Origin: an uncultured Clostridia bacterium
GTDB taxonomy: Bacteria; Bacillota; Clostridia; Christensenellales; Aristaeellaceae
Assembly: GCA_944363005.1 (NCBI GenBank)
Contig: CALVTV010000197.1
Span: 1-17,302 of the forward strand
Length of the DNA stretch: 17,302 bases
Direction: 5' to 3'
Shown here piece by piece: positions 1 to 6,630 of the stretch (within the stretch, counting starts at the first letter, position 1; each line of letters begins with the position of its first letter). Position numbers and translations under genes: made by a program. The notes beneath the pieces were generated by a model that did no database searches, had not been told where the DNA came from, and was given only the letters and a program-made list of their open reading frames with translations.

Positions 1-102
1 GTGCGGCCGTGCGGACGGTTTGTGCAGACAGCCGCGCGATTGCTGGAAGAACGCCTGTACCAAGGGATGGACGAAGCGCAAGGCAGCGCGTCTTCCTTGT
101 AA
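1..102 (+). CDS. C-terminal end of an unidentified protein (5' truncated by window)
   Basis: The reading frame is open from the first base and closes at a TAA at 100-102, giving 33 residues that end in ...MDEAQGSASSL. The fragment is mostly helical in character (FVQTAARLLEERLY) with a polar tail. There is no start or ribosome binding site, so if it is a gene the body lies left of the window. I do not recognise the family. The composition is compatible with a real gene end, and the non-coding gap that follows contains hairpins, one of them terminator-like, which fits the end of a transcription unit. A chance open frame of this length in GC-rich DNA cannot be excluded. Confidence 0.45.
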   Translation: MRPCGRFVQTAARLLEERLYQGMDEAQGSASSL

Positions 103-182
103 TTCGGAGTGCTGTTCCTGAATGAAATCGAGCGATAAACGCGAGAGAAGGCGGGGGTTGGGCGGTAGAGCCGGGTCGTTTT

Positions 183-217
183 GAATCGAAGCCGATATGC
201 CAGAATCGGAACGATTT
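183..217 (+). other. Interrupted hairpin in the gap before sigK
   Basis: AATCG (184-188) pairs with CGATT (212-216), and inside it CCGAT (192-196) pairs with ATCGG (205-209) around an 8-base loop. Small internal AAG/AA loops separate the two stems, and two G-T pairs can extend the outer one. No poly-T follows, so this is not a classical terminator. It is the first of three hairpins in the 103-431 gap, in which I see no gene. Confidence 0.4.
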
Positions 218-255
218 GCATTGCGCAAGTTGAGCCGCTGCACGACGATGTGAAA

Positions 256-278
256 GCGCCGGCCCTTCAGCCGGGCGT
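256..278 (+). other. GC-rich hairpin in the gap before sigK
   Basis: CCGGC (259-263) pairs with GCCGG (270-274) around the loop CCTTCA. With a one-base bulge (275) the stem can grow by three further pairs. There is no following T tract. It lies between the interrupted hairpin at 183-217 and the terminator-like hairpin at 319-337. Confidence 0.4.
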
Positions 279-318
279 CGCTTGATGTGCCTGAAAGCTT
301 CTTGTATCATACGACAGT

Positions 319-349
319 CTGCCGCCTTTGGCGGCAGGCGTTTTGCTTT
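319..349 (+). terminator. Rho-independent terminator-like hairpin upstream of sigK
   Basis: CTGCCGCC (319-326) and GGCGGCAG (330-337) form a perfect 8-bp stem with a TTT loop, followed by a T-rich stretch (TTTTGCTTT, 341-349). This suits termination of plus-strand transcription entering from the left, either the gene ending at 102 or a small RNA made in the gap. The T tract begins three bases after the stem and is broken by GC, so efficiency is uncertain. It leaves about 80 bases for the sigK promoter. Confidence 0.55.
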
Positions 350-431
350 GCCTGGTCGGGGCGCGGCATGCCGTCCTGTGCAGCGCGTTCATTCTGCATC
401 CCACTTCGCATAGGATGACCGGGGTGATCGC

Positions 432-1208
432 ATGATTGAACAGCTTGTCTTGTTTTTCCTGCGCGATGCATTGTTCCTGCTGGGGTATCTCTCGCGCGTC
501 AACGCCTTTCCCCAGCCGCTGAGTCACGCGCAAGAGGCGGAAATGATTCAGCGCATGGCGGAAGGGGACGAACGCGCGCGGGAGAAGCTCATTGAACACA
601 ATTTGCGCCTGTGCGCGCATATTGCCCGCAAATATACGGTTCCGGGGTGCGACGCGGACGACCTGATTTCCATTGGTACCGTGGGGCTGATCAAGGGTGT
701 GGGCACATTCAAGCCCGGAACCGGGACGCAGCTGAGCACGTACTGCGCGCGGTGCATCGAAAACGAAATCCTCATGTGCCTTCGGGCAAGCCAGAAGCGG
801 CGGGGGGATGTGTCCCTGCATGAGCCGATCGGCATGGACGGCGAGGGCAACGAGATCACACTCATCGACGTGTTGGGGACGGAGGAGGGCGCCGTGCACG
901 ATGAGGTGGAGCGGCGCGTGAGCCTTCAGAGCATCCGCAAGCTGGTGCAGACACAACTGCACGGGCGGGAGCGGACGGTTCTTGAAATGCGCTACGGCCT
1001 GATCGACGGGCAAATGCACGCGCAGCAGGAGATCGCAAAGCGCCTGGGCATCTCGCGTTCCTACATTTCCCGAATTGAAAAAAAGGCGATGGAGCAGCTG
1101 CGGCAGGCGTTCGAATCCGGGGCGGGCGCGGCGCTTACAACGGATGCAGACGGGAAAAAAACAGGCGGCGCGCGAAGAAGGCAGAGGGAAAACGATGAAA
1201 ATACTTGA
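432..1208 (+). CDS. sigK: RNA polymerase sporulation sigma factor SigK (pro-sigma-K)
   Basis: Sigma-70 family factor that directs late mother-cell transcription (spore coat and cortex maturation genes) in endospore formers. The 258 residues show a hydrophobic pro-sequence (about 1-20, LVLFFLRDALFLLGYL) and then NAFPQPLS, as in Bacillus pro-sigma-K, implying activation by an intramembrane protease. Region 2 follows (EHNLRLCAHIARKY near 55-68, then DADDLISIGTVGLIKG and ARCIENEILM), and region 4 carries the helix-turn-helix EIAKRLGISRSYISRIEKKA (about 200-219). The gene is continuous, with no skin-type insertion. ATG 432 follows GGGGTG at 420-425. Unusually, after the normal end near F227 there is a tail of about 31 residues rich in Gly, Thr, Lys and Arg. 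SigE is the main alternative, but the pro-sequence and NAFPQPLS favour SigK. Confidence 0.92.
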   Translation: MIEQLVLFFLRDALFLLGYLSRVNAFPQPLSHAQEAEMIQRMAEGDERAREKLIEHNLRLCAHIARKYTVPGCDADDLISIGTVGLIKGVGTFKPGTGTQLSTYCARCIENEILMCLRASQKRRGDVSLHEPIGMDGEGNEITLIDVLGTEEGAVHDEVERRVSLQSIRKLVQTQLHGRERTVLEMRYGLIDGQMHAQQEIAKRLGISRSYISRIEKKAMEQLRQAFESGAGAALTTDADGKKTGGARRRQRENDENT

Positions 1209-1230
1209 TCTTTGCTGCCAGACGTGCTAA
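1195..1230 (+). CDS. Possible 11-codon micro-ORF overlapping the sigK end
   Basis: An ATG at 1195 preceded by GAGGG (1183-1187, spacing 7) opens a frame encoding MKILDLCCQTC and stops at TAA 1228-1230. It overlaps the last 14 bases of sigK in another frame and ends before the efp leader hairpin. Three of eleven residues are cysteine. It could be a coupled micropeptide or leader ORF on a read-through sigK-efp transcript, but an ORF this short with a plausible ribosome binding site can easily arise by chance. Confidence 0.15.
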   Translation: MKILDLCCQTC

Positions 1231-1233
1231 TAT
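1205..1233 (+). promoter_or_regulatory. Candidate sigma-A promoter for efp
   Basis: TTGATC (1205-1210) and TAATAT (1228-1233) lie 17 bases apart in a locally AT-rich patch straddling the end of sigK, each matching the consensus at four of six positions. Transcription would start near 1240 and give a leader of about 90 bases before the efp ATG. A housekeeping promoter is expected here, because sigK is only on late in sporulation while efp is needed in growth. Confidence 0.4.
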
Positions 1234-1263
1234 TGTAATACGAGTGCACATCGCTGATACGGC

Positions 1264-1283
1264 ATTGTCCGTACGCGGACGAT
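1264..1283 (+). other. Hairpin in the efp leader
   Basis: ATTGTCCG (1264-1271) pairs with CGGACGAT (1276-1283) through seven Watson-Crick pairs and one G-T, closing a TACG tetraloop. No T tract follows, so it is not a terminator. It lies 48 bases upstream of the efp start codon and could stabilise the mRNA or control translation. Confidence 0.45.
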
Positions 1284-1330
1284 GCTTTGCATACTCCAAT
1301 TCCGAAAATACGTATGGAGGGATATTTCAC

Positions 1331-1888
1331 ATGATTACAGCAGGTGATTTTCGTAAAGGCGTGACCATTGAGTGGGAAGGCGGCGTCTGGACCATCGTGG
1401 ATTTCCAGCACGTGAAGCCGGGCAAGGGCGCTGCGTTCGTGCGCACCAAGCTCAAGAACGTCATGACCGGCGCTGTGGTGGAGCGTTCTTTCAACCCGAC
1501 CGATAAGCAGCCGCGCGCGACCATCGAGACCAAGGAGATGCAGTACGTTTACAACGACGGCGAATTCTACTACTTCATGGATCAGGAGACGTTCGAGCAG
1601 ATCCCGCTGACGCTGGATCAGGTGGAGGATGCCATCCGCTTCATGAAGGAAGAGACGATGGCGACCGTTCGTTTCTTCAAGGGCAAGGCCTTCTCCGTGG
1701 AAGCGCCCAACTTTGTGGTGCTCGAAGTGACGGAGACGGAGCCGGGCTTCAAGGGCGATACCACCAGCAACACCACCAAGCCGGCGACGCTTGAGACCGG
1801 TTATCAGATTGCGGTGCCGCTGTTCATCAACATCGGCGACAAGATCCGCGTGGATACCCGCGACGGTTCCTACATGTCCCGCGCGTAA
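1331..1888 (+). CDS. efp: Translation elongation factor P (EF-P)
   Basis: EF-P binds ribosomes stalled between the P and E sites and promotes peptide bond formation at consecutive prolines. The 185-residue product has the family's usual length and opens with ITAGDFRKGVTIEWEGG (KOW-like domain I), followed by two OB-fold domains; it ends with the typical DTRDGSYMSRA. The tip loop KPGKGAAF places a lysine at residue 32, the position 5-aminopentanolated in Bacillus subtilis. No obvious modification enzyme lies nearby. The start is ATG 1331, preceded by GGAGGG at 1316-1321; the frame is open further upstream but homology begins here. The zinc-ribbon gene 31 bases downstream is the usual clostridial partner. 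Confidence 0.97.
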   Translation: MITAGDFRKGVTIEWEGGVWTIVDFQHVKPGKGAAFVRTKLKNVMTGAVVERSFNPTDKQPRATIETKEMQYVYNDGEFYYFMDQETFEQIPLTLDQVEDAIRFMKEETMATVRFFKGKAFSVEAPNFVVLEVTETEPGFKGDTTSNTTKPATLETGYQIAVPLFINIGDKIRVDTRDGSYMSRA

Positions 1889-1919
1889 GCGGCGTACGTA
1901 TTTGCATGGAGGCCTGACG

Positions 1920-2345
1920 ATGAGCAAGATGGGCGAAAAAGTGGCGTATTTGAAGGGCTTGGCCGAAGGCATGCGGCTTGACGCCCAGAGCGACCAGGGC
2001 AAGCTCCTGCTGGCAATGATTGAGGCCATGGAGGCTTTTGCCACAGAGCACGAGGAAACCAGCGCGCAGCTCAATGAGCTTGAGCAGTATGTCGAGGAGA
2101 TCGACAGCGACGTCAGCGATTTGGAAGAGGTTCTCTTTTCCGAGGAAGAGGACGAGGAACTCGAAGATGAGGACGAGGACGAGGAGCCGGATGACGGCCT
2201 GATCGAGTACGAGTGCCCGCACTGCGGCACGGTTGTCTTCTTCGACGAGGAAGCGTTCGACATGGAGGAGAAGCACCTGTGTCCCAACTGTCATCGCAGC
2301 GTCTTTGAGGACGATGACGATACGGACGATGGGGATGAGGATTGA
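1920..2345 (+). CDS. CD1247-like acidic zinc-ribbon protein downstream of efp
   Basis: A 141-residue protein with three parts. The first is a helical N-terminal domain (MGEKVAYLKGLAEGM..., about 3-70) of the type found in Clostridioides difficile CD1247. The second is an Asp/Glu-rich stretch (about 70-95). The third is a C-terminal zinc ribbon with two CxxC pairs, CPHC and CPNC, about 25 residues apart. The function of the family is not established; the ribbon could bind metal, nucleic acid or protein. ATG 1920 follows GGAGG (1908-1912). It lies 31 bases after efp on the same strand and is probably co-transcribed, an arrangement recalled from other Clostridia. The acidic stretch argues against simple DNA binding. 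Confidence 0.8.
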   Translation: MSKMGEKVAYLKGLAEGMRLDAQSDQGKLLLAMIEAMEAFATEHEETSAQLNELEQYVEEIDSDVSDLEEVLFSEEEDEELEDEDEDEEPDDGLIEYECPHCGTVVFFDEEAFDMEEKHLCPNCHRSVFEDDDDTDDGDED

Positions 2346-2362
2346 GTTCGCATTCCCCATAA

Positions 2363-2419
2363 AGCAAAGGACTGCTGCGGCGTAGGCGCGTTTGCGCTTT
2401 GCTGCGCAGTCCCTTTCTA
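2363..2419 (+). terminator. Terminator or attenuator-like structure between the zinc-ribbon and VanW genes
   Basis: GGACTGC (2369-2375) pairs with GCAGTCC (2406-2412) around an inner hairpin AGGCGC/GCGCTT (2384-2389 with 2394-2399), and CTTTCTAT follows. The same stretch can instead pair AGCAAAG (2363-2369) with CTTTGCT (2397-2403), which excludes the outer stem. The simple reading is a terminator after the efp unit; the mutually exclusive folds also suit an attenuator for the VanW genes. The T tract is short. Confidence 0.5.
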
Positions 2420-2452
2420 TACCGGCATCATGATTTCATAGAGGATGGACAC

Positions 2453-3907
2453 ATGAAGAAAATCATTTGTTTGTTGCTGCTCCTGCTGCTTTCTACCGGT
2501 CTGACGGCCGCACTGGCAGAGGAAATTCAGTATACCGCCACCGTCACCAAGGATATGACCATACGAAAGACGAAGTCAACCTCCGGTGTCAAGCTGGGAA
2601 GCGTTGAGGCAAATGAGTTGATCAGTGTCATCGAATATGGAAGCGAATGGACGTATATTGAGAAGGGCGATGTCAAAGGGTACGTCCTGTCCAAGAACGT
2701 CGTGGATCTGGCCGATGCGCAGGGATATAACGATGAGGCGGACGCGCTGTATCTGGGCGTGACGGACAAGGAGCTGACCATTCGCCGCGAGAAGAGCCGT
2801 TCTGCGCAGCGCATGCAGACCCTTGCAGAGGGGGAAACGGTGTACATTCTGGAGCTGGGCGAGGAATGGCACAAGGTCGTCAAGCAAGGCGTGGAAGGCT
2901 ATGCGCTCTCCGGAAGCATTGCCGGCATCCAGCCTGCGCACGAGGGCATCGAAGTCCCGGAGGAATTCAAGGACCCGGAGCCGTTTGTGGCGGTATATCG
3001 CGCGACGGCGGACGTCAACCTCTCCATCCGGCGCGAGGCGCAGGAGGATTCCAAGCTGCTGGGTACCGTCTATGAGAACGAAGAGGTGGACGTCATGTCC
3101 ATCGGGGAAGAGTGGGCGTATGTGCAGCAGGGAGACGTCGTGGGCTATGTGCGCGCGGATCACCTGCGCTATTACAAGCGCTACGATCCGTATGGGCCGT
3201 TTATTCCGGGGGTAACCTGGTATCCCTACGCGGCCAGAACCCTGCGCGACGTGGAGATCTTTGACGCGGAAACGGGTGAATCGCTCAGAGTCGTGCCCGC
3301 CGGCGCCGTCATGGTGGTCAGCGCGCTGGATAGCGACATGTCCGTGACCCTGCCCTATGACCGCATTACGGGCCGCATCTATGCCACGGCGGACCTGGAT
3401 TTTGAGGTGGTCATGCCGTGGGATGAGGCGCAGATGGGCGATCTGGTCGCCGTGTTTTCCACGTATTACGATCCGGAACAGGAGACGGACGAGCAGATTG
3501 GCCGGTTGCACAACATCATGCAGGGCGTTACGCGCCTGAATGACGTGGTGGTTCCCGCGGGCGAAAAGTTCTACTTCAACGATTTCTGCGCACCTTACAC
3601 CAAGAGCAACGGCTATGAACTGGGCCCGATTGTCAATTACGTCTCGTCCCAGAAGTTGGGCTATGGCGGCGGAATCTGCCAGGTTTCGACCACGCTCTAT
3701 GATGCGATTTTGCAGATCCCCATCGAGGTGATCAAGCAGCAGGTTCACTCTTCTTACGGCATTTCCTACGCGCCGCTGGATATGGATGCGGCGGTCGGCG
3801 CGGGCAATATCGACCTGCGCCTGCGCAACACGTTGCCCTATGATGTGCGCTTTGCGTTGCAGGCCACAGGCGGTGTGCTGACCGTGCGCGTTTACAGGGC
3901 AAGCTGA
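2453..3907 (+). CDS. Secreted SH3b(x3)-VanW family protein
   Basis: A 484-residue exported protein. It has a signal peptide (MKKIICLLLLLLL..., likely cut after ALA at 22). Three bacterial SH3 repeats follow (about 26-86, 95-158, 178-242), each with a (T/S)IR(K/R) strand, a (S/E)EW segment and a GDVxGYV-like close. A connector holds PFIPGVTW, and a VanW domain runs from about 329 to the end with GGGICQVSTTLY near 405-416. SH3b domains usually bind the cell wall; VanW is named from some vancomycin-resistance clusters but its activity is unknown and it is widespread in Clostridia, so resistance should not be assumed. ATG 2453 follows AGAGGA at 2440-2445; the 18 upstream in-frame codons lie in the hairpin region. 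The stop overlaps the start of the paralogue downstream. Confidence 0.88.
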   Translation: MKKIICLLLLLLLSTGLTAALAEEIQYTATVTKDMTIRKTKSTSGVKLGSVEANELISVIEYGSEWTYIEKGDVKGYVLSKNVVDLADAQGYNDEADALYLGVTDKELTIRREKSRSAQRMQTLAEGETVYILELGEEWHKVVKQGVEGYALSGSIAGIQPAHEGIEVPEEFKDPEPFVAVYRATADVNLSIRREAQEDSKLLGTVYENEEVDVMSIGEEWAYVQQGDVVGYVRADHLRYYKRYDPYGPFIPGVTWYPYAARTLRDVEIFDAETGESLRVVPAGAVMVVSALDSDMSVTLPYDRITGRIYATADLDFEVVMPWDEAQMGDLVAVFSTYYDPEQETDEQIGRLHNIMQGVTRLNDVVVPAGEKFYFNDFCAPYTKSNGYELGPIVNYVSSQKLGYGGGICQVSTTLYDAILQIPIEVIKQQVHSSYGISYAPLDMDAAVGAGNIDLRLRNTLPYDVRFALQATGGVLTVRVYRAS

Positions 3908-4902
3908 TGATGGGCTGGAAGCGTTTGGCCGCGATCTTGCTCGTGTTGCTCTTTTGTGTTCAGGGGGCAGTGGCCGAGGAGGAAGAGACAGCGGAGTTTA
4001 CCGGCGTGATTGGCAAGCGAATGGACGTTCACCAGTGGGGGAGCGAAAAGTCCGGAATTCTGGGCACGATTGAGGCTGACACGGTCGTGGACGTCTACAA
4101 CAAGGGGCGCACATGGACACGCATCGACTTTGAGGGCAGACAGGGCTATGTGCTGACCAAGTACGTCGAGCGCGTGCAGCGCAAGAACCCGTTTGACGGG
4201 CCGATGCCGGGGGTGTCCGAGCATATTGCCGTGGGATGCGTGTTGGAGGATACGAGCTTTTTGCCGGAAGGGTATCAGTATGCCGTATCGCTCAGCGCAG
4301 GCTCATGGCTCTCTATTGAGGAAATCCGGGATGGACGCGCGTACTTCCCTTACCGGCGGGAGCCGGAGAACGTGAGCGTGAGCGCGCAAAAGCTCAAGAT
4401 CTATGACTTTGTTCCCTGGGATGAGGCGCAGCCGGGCGACTTGCTCTATGCCTTTACGACGTTTTATACGACGAGCCTCAACAAGGAGGGCAATTCGGGC
4501 CGGCTGTACAACATTGCGCTGGCCACCGAGCGCCTGACGAGCATTCGCGTCAAAGAGGGAGCGAGCTTCTCCTTCAACGCGATTTGCGGGCCGTACACCA
4601 AGGAAAACGGATACCGCTCCGCCCCGATACTCTCCGGAGAAAGCAGCATGGGGTATGGCGGGGGTGTTTGTCAGGTTTGCAGCACGCTGTACAACATCGT
4701 GTTGCGCGTTCCGACGTTCATTGAGGAAATGCATTGGCATTCGCAGGGCGGAGTCAGTTACCTGCCCGCAGGATTTGATGCGACCGTTGGCAGCGAGAGC
4801 GACTTGGTGTTTCGCAATGTGTTGCCCTACGATGTGCGCATTGAGTTTGAGAACCTGGATGGCGTCATGACCGCCTTTTTGTTCCGGGACTATGAGGAGT
4901 AA
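3907..4902 (+). CDS. Secreted SH3b-VanW family protein (paralogue)
   Basis: A 331-residue exported protein related to the one encoded just upstream. It has a signal peptide (about 1-23, ending GAVA), one SH3b repeat (about 31-91, RTWTRIDFEGRQGYV), a connector with the shared motif PMPGV, and a VanW domain from about 177 to 331 with GGGVCQVCSTLY near 251-262. Both proteins carry PWDEAQxGDL before the VanW domain, pointing to tandem duplication followed by gain or loss of SH3b repeats. ATG 3907 overlaps the previous stop (TGATG) and lacks a strong ribosome binding site, so translational coupling is likely; ATG 3910 is an alternative. surE starts three bases after its stop. Confidence 0.87.
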   Translation: MMGWKRLAAILLVLLFCVQGAVAEEEETAEFTGVIGKRMDVHQWGSEKSGILGTIEADTVVDVYNKGRTWTRIDFEGRQGYVLTKYVERVQRKNPFDGPMPGVSEHIAVGCVLEDTSFLPEGYQYAVSLSAGSWLSIEEIRDGRAYFPYRREPENVSVSAQKLKIYDFVPWDEAQPGDLLYAFTTFYTTSLNKEGNSGRLYNIALATERLTSIRVKEGASFSFNAICGPYTKENGYRSAPILSGESSMGYGGGVCQVCSTLYNIVLRVPTFIEEMHWHSQGGVSYLPAGFDATVGSESDLVFRNVLPYDVRIEFENLDGVMTAFLFRDYEE

Positions 4903-4905
4903 GGC

Positions 4906-5646
4906 ATGAAGATTCTGGTTTCCAACGACGATGGAATTACCGCGCCGGGCCTTGCCGCGCTCGTGCGCTGTCTGAATGGGGCGGGGCACGAGGTGACCGT
5001 CTGTGCGCCGGATGGGCAGCGGTCCGCGACGAGCCAATCGCTGACCATTGGCAGGCCGCTGGTGGTCAAACCGGCCCGGATTGAAGGCGCTGTGCGCGCG
5101 TATGCGATTGGCGGAACGCCCGCGGACTGCGTCAAGCTGGGACTCAGCGTGCTTTGCCCTGAGGCAGAAGCGGTCTTTTCCGGCGTCAACCATGGATACA
5201 ACGCCGGTACGGACGTGCTCTATTCGGGAACGATCGGCGCGGCGATGGAAGGTGCGCTCAGTGGGCGCCCGGCGCTGGCCATTTCGCTGGCGTCTGCGCG
5301 AGAGGATACGTATGATCTGGCGGCGCAGACGGCTTTGCGGGCGTTTGAACACATCATGCGCCATCCGATGCCGCCGTATTGCGTGATGAATGTCAACTAT
5401 CCGGCCTGCGATTGCGCAAAGGGACTTGTCAGCGCGCCCATCGAATTGCTTCACTATGATGAGACGTATGTTCGGGAAGAAAATGAGGCAGGGGAAACCG
5501 TCTATCGGCTGGAAGGTGCGATTCATACCGGATGCCGTCAGAGTCCGGACTATGAGCTGCTCAAGCAGGGCTATGCGACGATGACCGTGCTTCATTATGA
5601 CATGACGCATCGCGAAGCGACCGCGGCCATCACGTCGCTAGAATAA
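4906..5646 (+). CDS. surE: 5'/3'-nucleotidase SurE
   Basis: Metal-dependent survival-protein phosphatase that removes phosphate from nucleoside 5'- and 3'-monophosphates and often short polyphosphate. The 246-residue protein starts MKILVSNDDGI with metal ligands D8 and D9, then S40 in GQRSATSQS, GGTPADCVKLG, and N95 in SGVNHGYNAG, all expected for SurE. The C-terminal half contains the usual NVNYP and the DYELLKQGYATMTVL segment. ATG 4906 is preceded by GAGGAG (4894-4899), partly inside the upstream VanW gene, and only three bases separate the two genes. It is therefore the last gene of a vanW-vanW-surE unit that ends at the terminator at 5668-5701. Confidence 0.95.
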   Translation: MKILVSNDDGITAPGLAALVRCLNGAGHEVTVCAPDGQRSATSQSLTIGRPLVVKPARIEGAVRAYAIGGTPADCVKLGLSVLCPEAEAVFSGVNHGYNAGTDVLYSGTIGAAMEGALSGRPALAISLASAREDTYDLAAQTALRAFEHIMRHPMPPYCVMNVNYPACDCAKGLVSAPIELLHYDETYVREENEAGETVYRLEGAIHTGCRQSPDYELLKQGYATMTVLHYDMTHREATAAITSLE

Positions 5647-5667
5647 CAAAGCCAAAAATGCAAATCT

Positions 5668-5701
5668 ATGCAGGAAGGTGAAAAACTTCTTGCATTTTTT
5701 T
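5668..5701 (+). terminator. Rho-independent terminator after surE
   Basis: ATGCAGGAAG (5668-5677) pairs with CTTCTTGCAT (5686-5695) with one G-T pair and an 8-base loop, followed directly by seven T (5695-5701). A longer alternative stem uses AAAAATGCAA upstream. The right arm also provides the -35 box of the next promoter. Confidence 0.85.
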
Positions 5702-5718
5702 GCGCTATTTGGTAGAAT
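5690..5718 (+). promoter_or_regulatory. Sigma-A promoter of the RpiR-type regulator gene
   Basis: TTGCAT (5690-5695) and TAGAAT (5713-5718) are exactly 17 bases apart; the -10 box matches five of six consensus bases. The -35 box lies in the right arm of the upstream terminator, so termination and initiation share DNA. TGCGC (5731-5735) and GCGCA (5745-5749), just past the expected start, form an inverted repeat that could be an operator for the encoded regulator. Confidence 0.65.
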
Positions 5719-5763
5719 AGAAGGAGAGAATGCGCGCGGAAACGGCGCAAGGAGGATCAATAT

Positions 5764-6630
5764 ATGCAGGACATGCAGGACATGCTGCGAAAGCTGAACC
5801 AATCCGGAAAACGGCTGAGCAAGGGACACCGCAAGATTGCAGAGTACATCGTGGAGCATTATGACAAGGCGGTATTCATGACGGCTTCCAAGCTGGGGGA
5901 GAAGGTCGGCGTGAGCGAATCGACGGTTGTGCGCTTTGCCTCTGCGATGGGCTATGAGGGGTATCCGCAGTTGCAGCGCGCGCTGCAGGAGCTCGTTCGC
6001 CACTGGCTGACCTCTGTGCAGCGCTTTGAGATGTCCACGGATATCGATCAAAGCGAGGTGCTGCGCACCGTGCTGCATGAGGATATGCAGAACATTCGCA
6101 TGACGACCGAAGAGATCGACGCCGCGGCCTTTGAGGAAGTGGTGAACAAGATCATCTCCGCCCGCAACATCTACGTGATGGGCTTGCGCTCTGCGGCACC
6201 GATTGCGCAGTTCCTGGCCCACTACCTGAACTTTATATTCGACAACGTGCGCATCGTATCGGAAGCGAGCGGCGACGTGTTTGAGCAAATCAGCCGCATC
6301 AACGAGAGCGACCTGCTTTTTGGCATCAGCTTCCCGCGATACTCGACCCGTACCCTGGAGGCCATGAATTTCGCGCGCGCGCGTGGCGCGCAGGTCGTTG
6401 GCCTGACGGATGGGCCGATGTCGCCGGTTTATGCGACAAGCACCGTCTGCCTGACGGCGCGCACGGACATGGCGTCGTTTGTCGATTCCATGGCGGCGCC
6501 TTTGTCGGTGATCAACGCGCTGATTGTGGCGTTGGCGCTGCGCCGCAAGGATGAATTGAGCGAGCATTTCCGCCTGATGGAAGGAATCTGGGATGAATAC
6601 AGGGTCTATGTCGGCAAGGATCGCGTGTGA
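5764..6630 (+). CDS. MurR/RpiR family transcriptional regulator
   Basis: A 288-residue DNA-binding regulator with the family's two-part build. An N-terminal HTH_6 domain (about 1-77) contains SKGHRKIAEYIVEHYDKAVFMTASKLGEKVGVSESTVVRFASAMGYEGYP in its usual layout; a C-terminal SIS domain (about 125-260) contains ARNIYVMGLRSAAPIAQ and DLLFGISFPRYS. SIS domains of this family sense phosphorylated sugars such as N-acetylmuramate 6-phosphate or hexosamine phosphates. No sugar catabolic gene adjoins, so the ligand is unknown. ATG 5764 is preceded by AAGGAGG (5749-5755). The gene has its own promoter and overlaps the next gene by 38 bases, which couples the two. Confidence 0.9.
   Translation: MQDMQDMLRKLNQSGKRLSKGHRKIAEYIVEHYDKAVFMTASKLGEKVGVSESTVVRFASAMGYEGYPQLQRALQELVRHWLTSVQRFEMSTDIDQSEVLRTVLHEDMQNIRMTTEEIDAAAFEEVVNKIISARNIYVMGLRSAAPIAQFLAHYLNFIFDNVRIVSEASGDVFEQISRINESDLLFGISFPRYSTRTLEAMNFARARGAQVVGLTDGPMSPVYATSTVCLTARTDMASFVDSMAAPLSVINALIVALALRRKDELSEHFRLMEGIWDEYRVYVGKDRV

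Noticed and set aside
389..416. Possible sigma-E promoter for sigK (CATAGGAT as -10 box)
   Set aside because: The match is partial, the -35 box is poor, and the expected start would cut into the sigK ribosome binding site.
1290..1319. Pairing of CTCCA or CATAC with the efp ribosome binding site region
   Set aside because: Only five base pairs with a long loop; not distinguishable from chance.
1061..2287. Minus-strand frame with a long serine run
   Set aside because: The serine run is the complement of the acidic GAG/GAC codons of the zinc-ribbon gene. It overlaps efp, which is certain.
2453..4902. Vancomycin resistance locus
   Set aside because: VanW-domain proteins with SH3b repeats are common in Clostridia, and no vanA/B ligase, vanH, vanX or vanRS genes are present.
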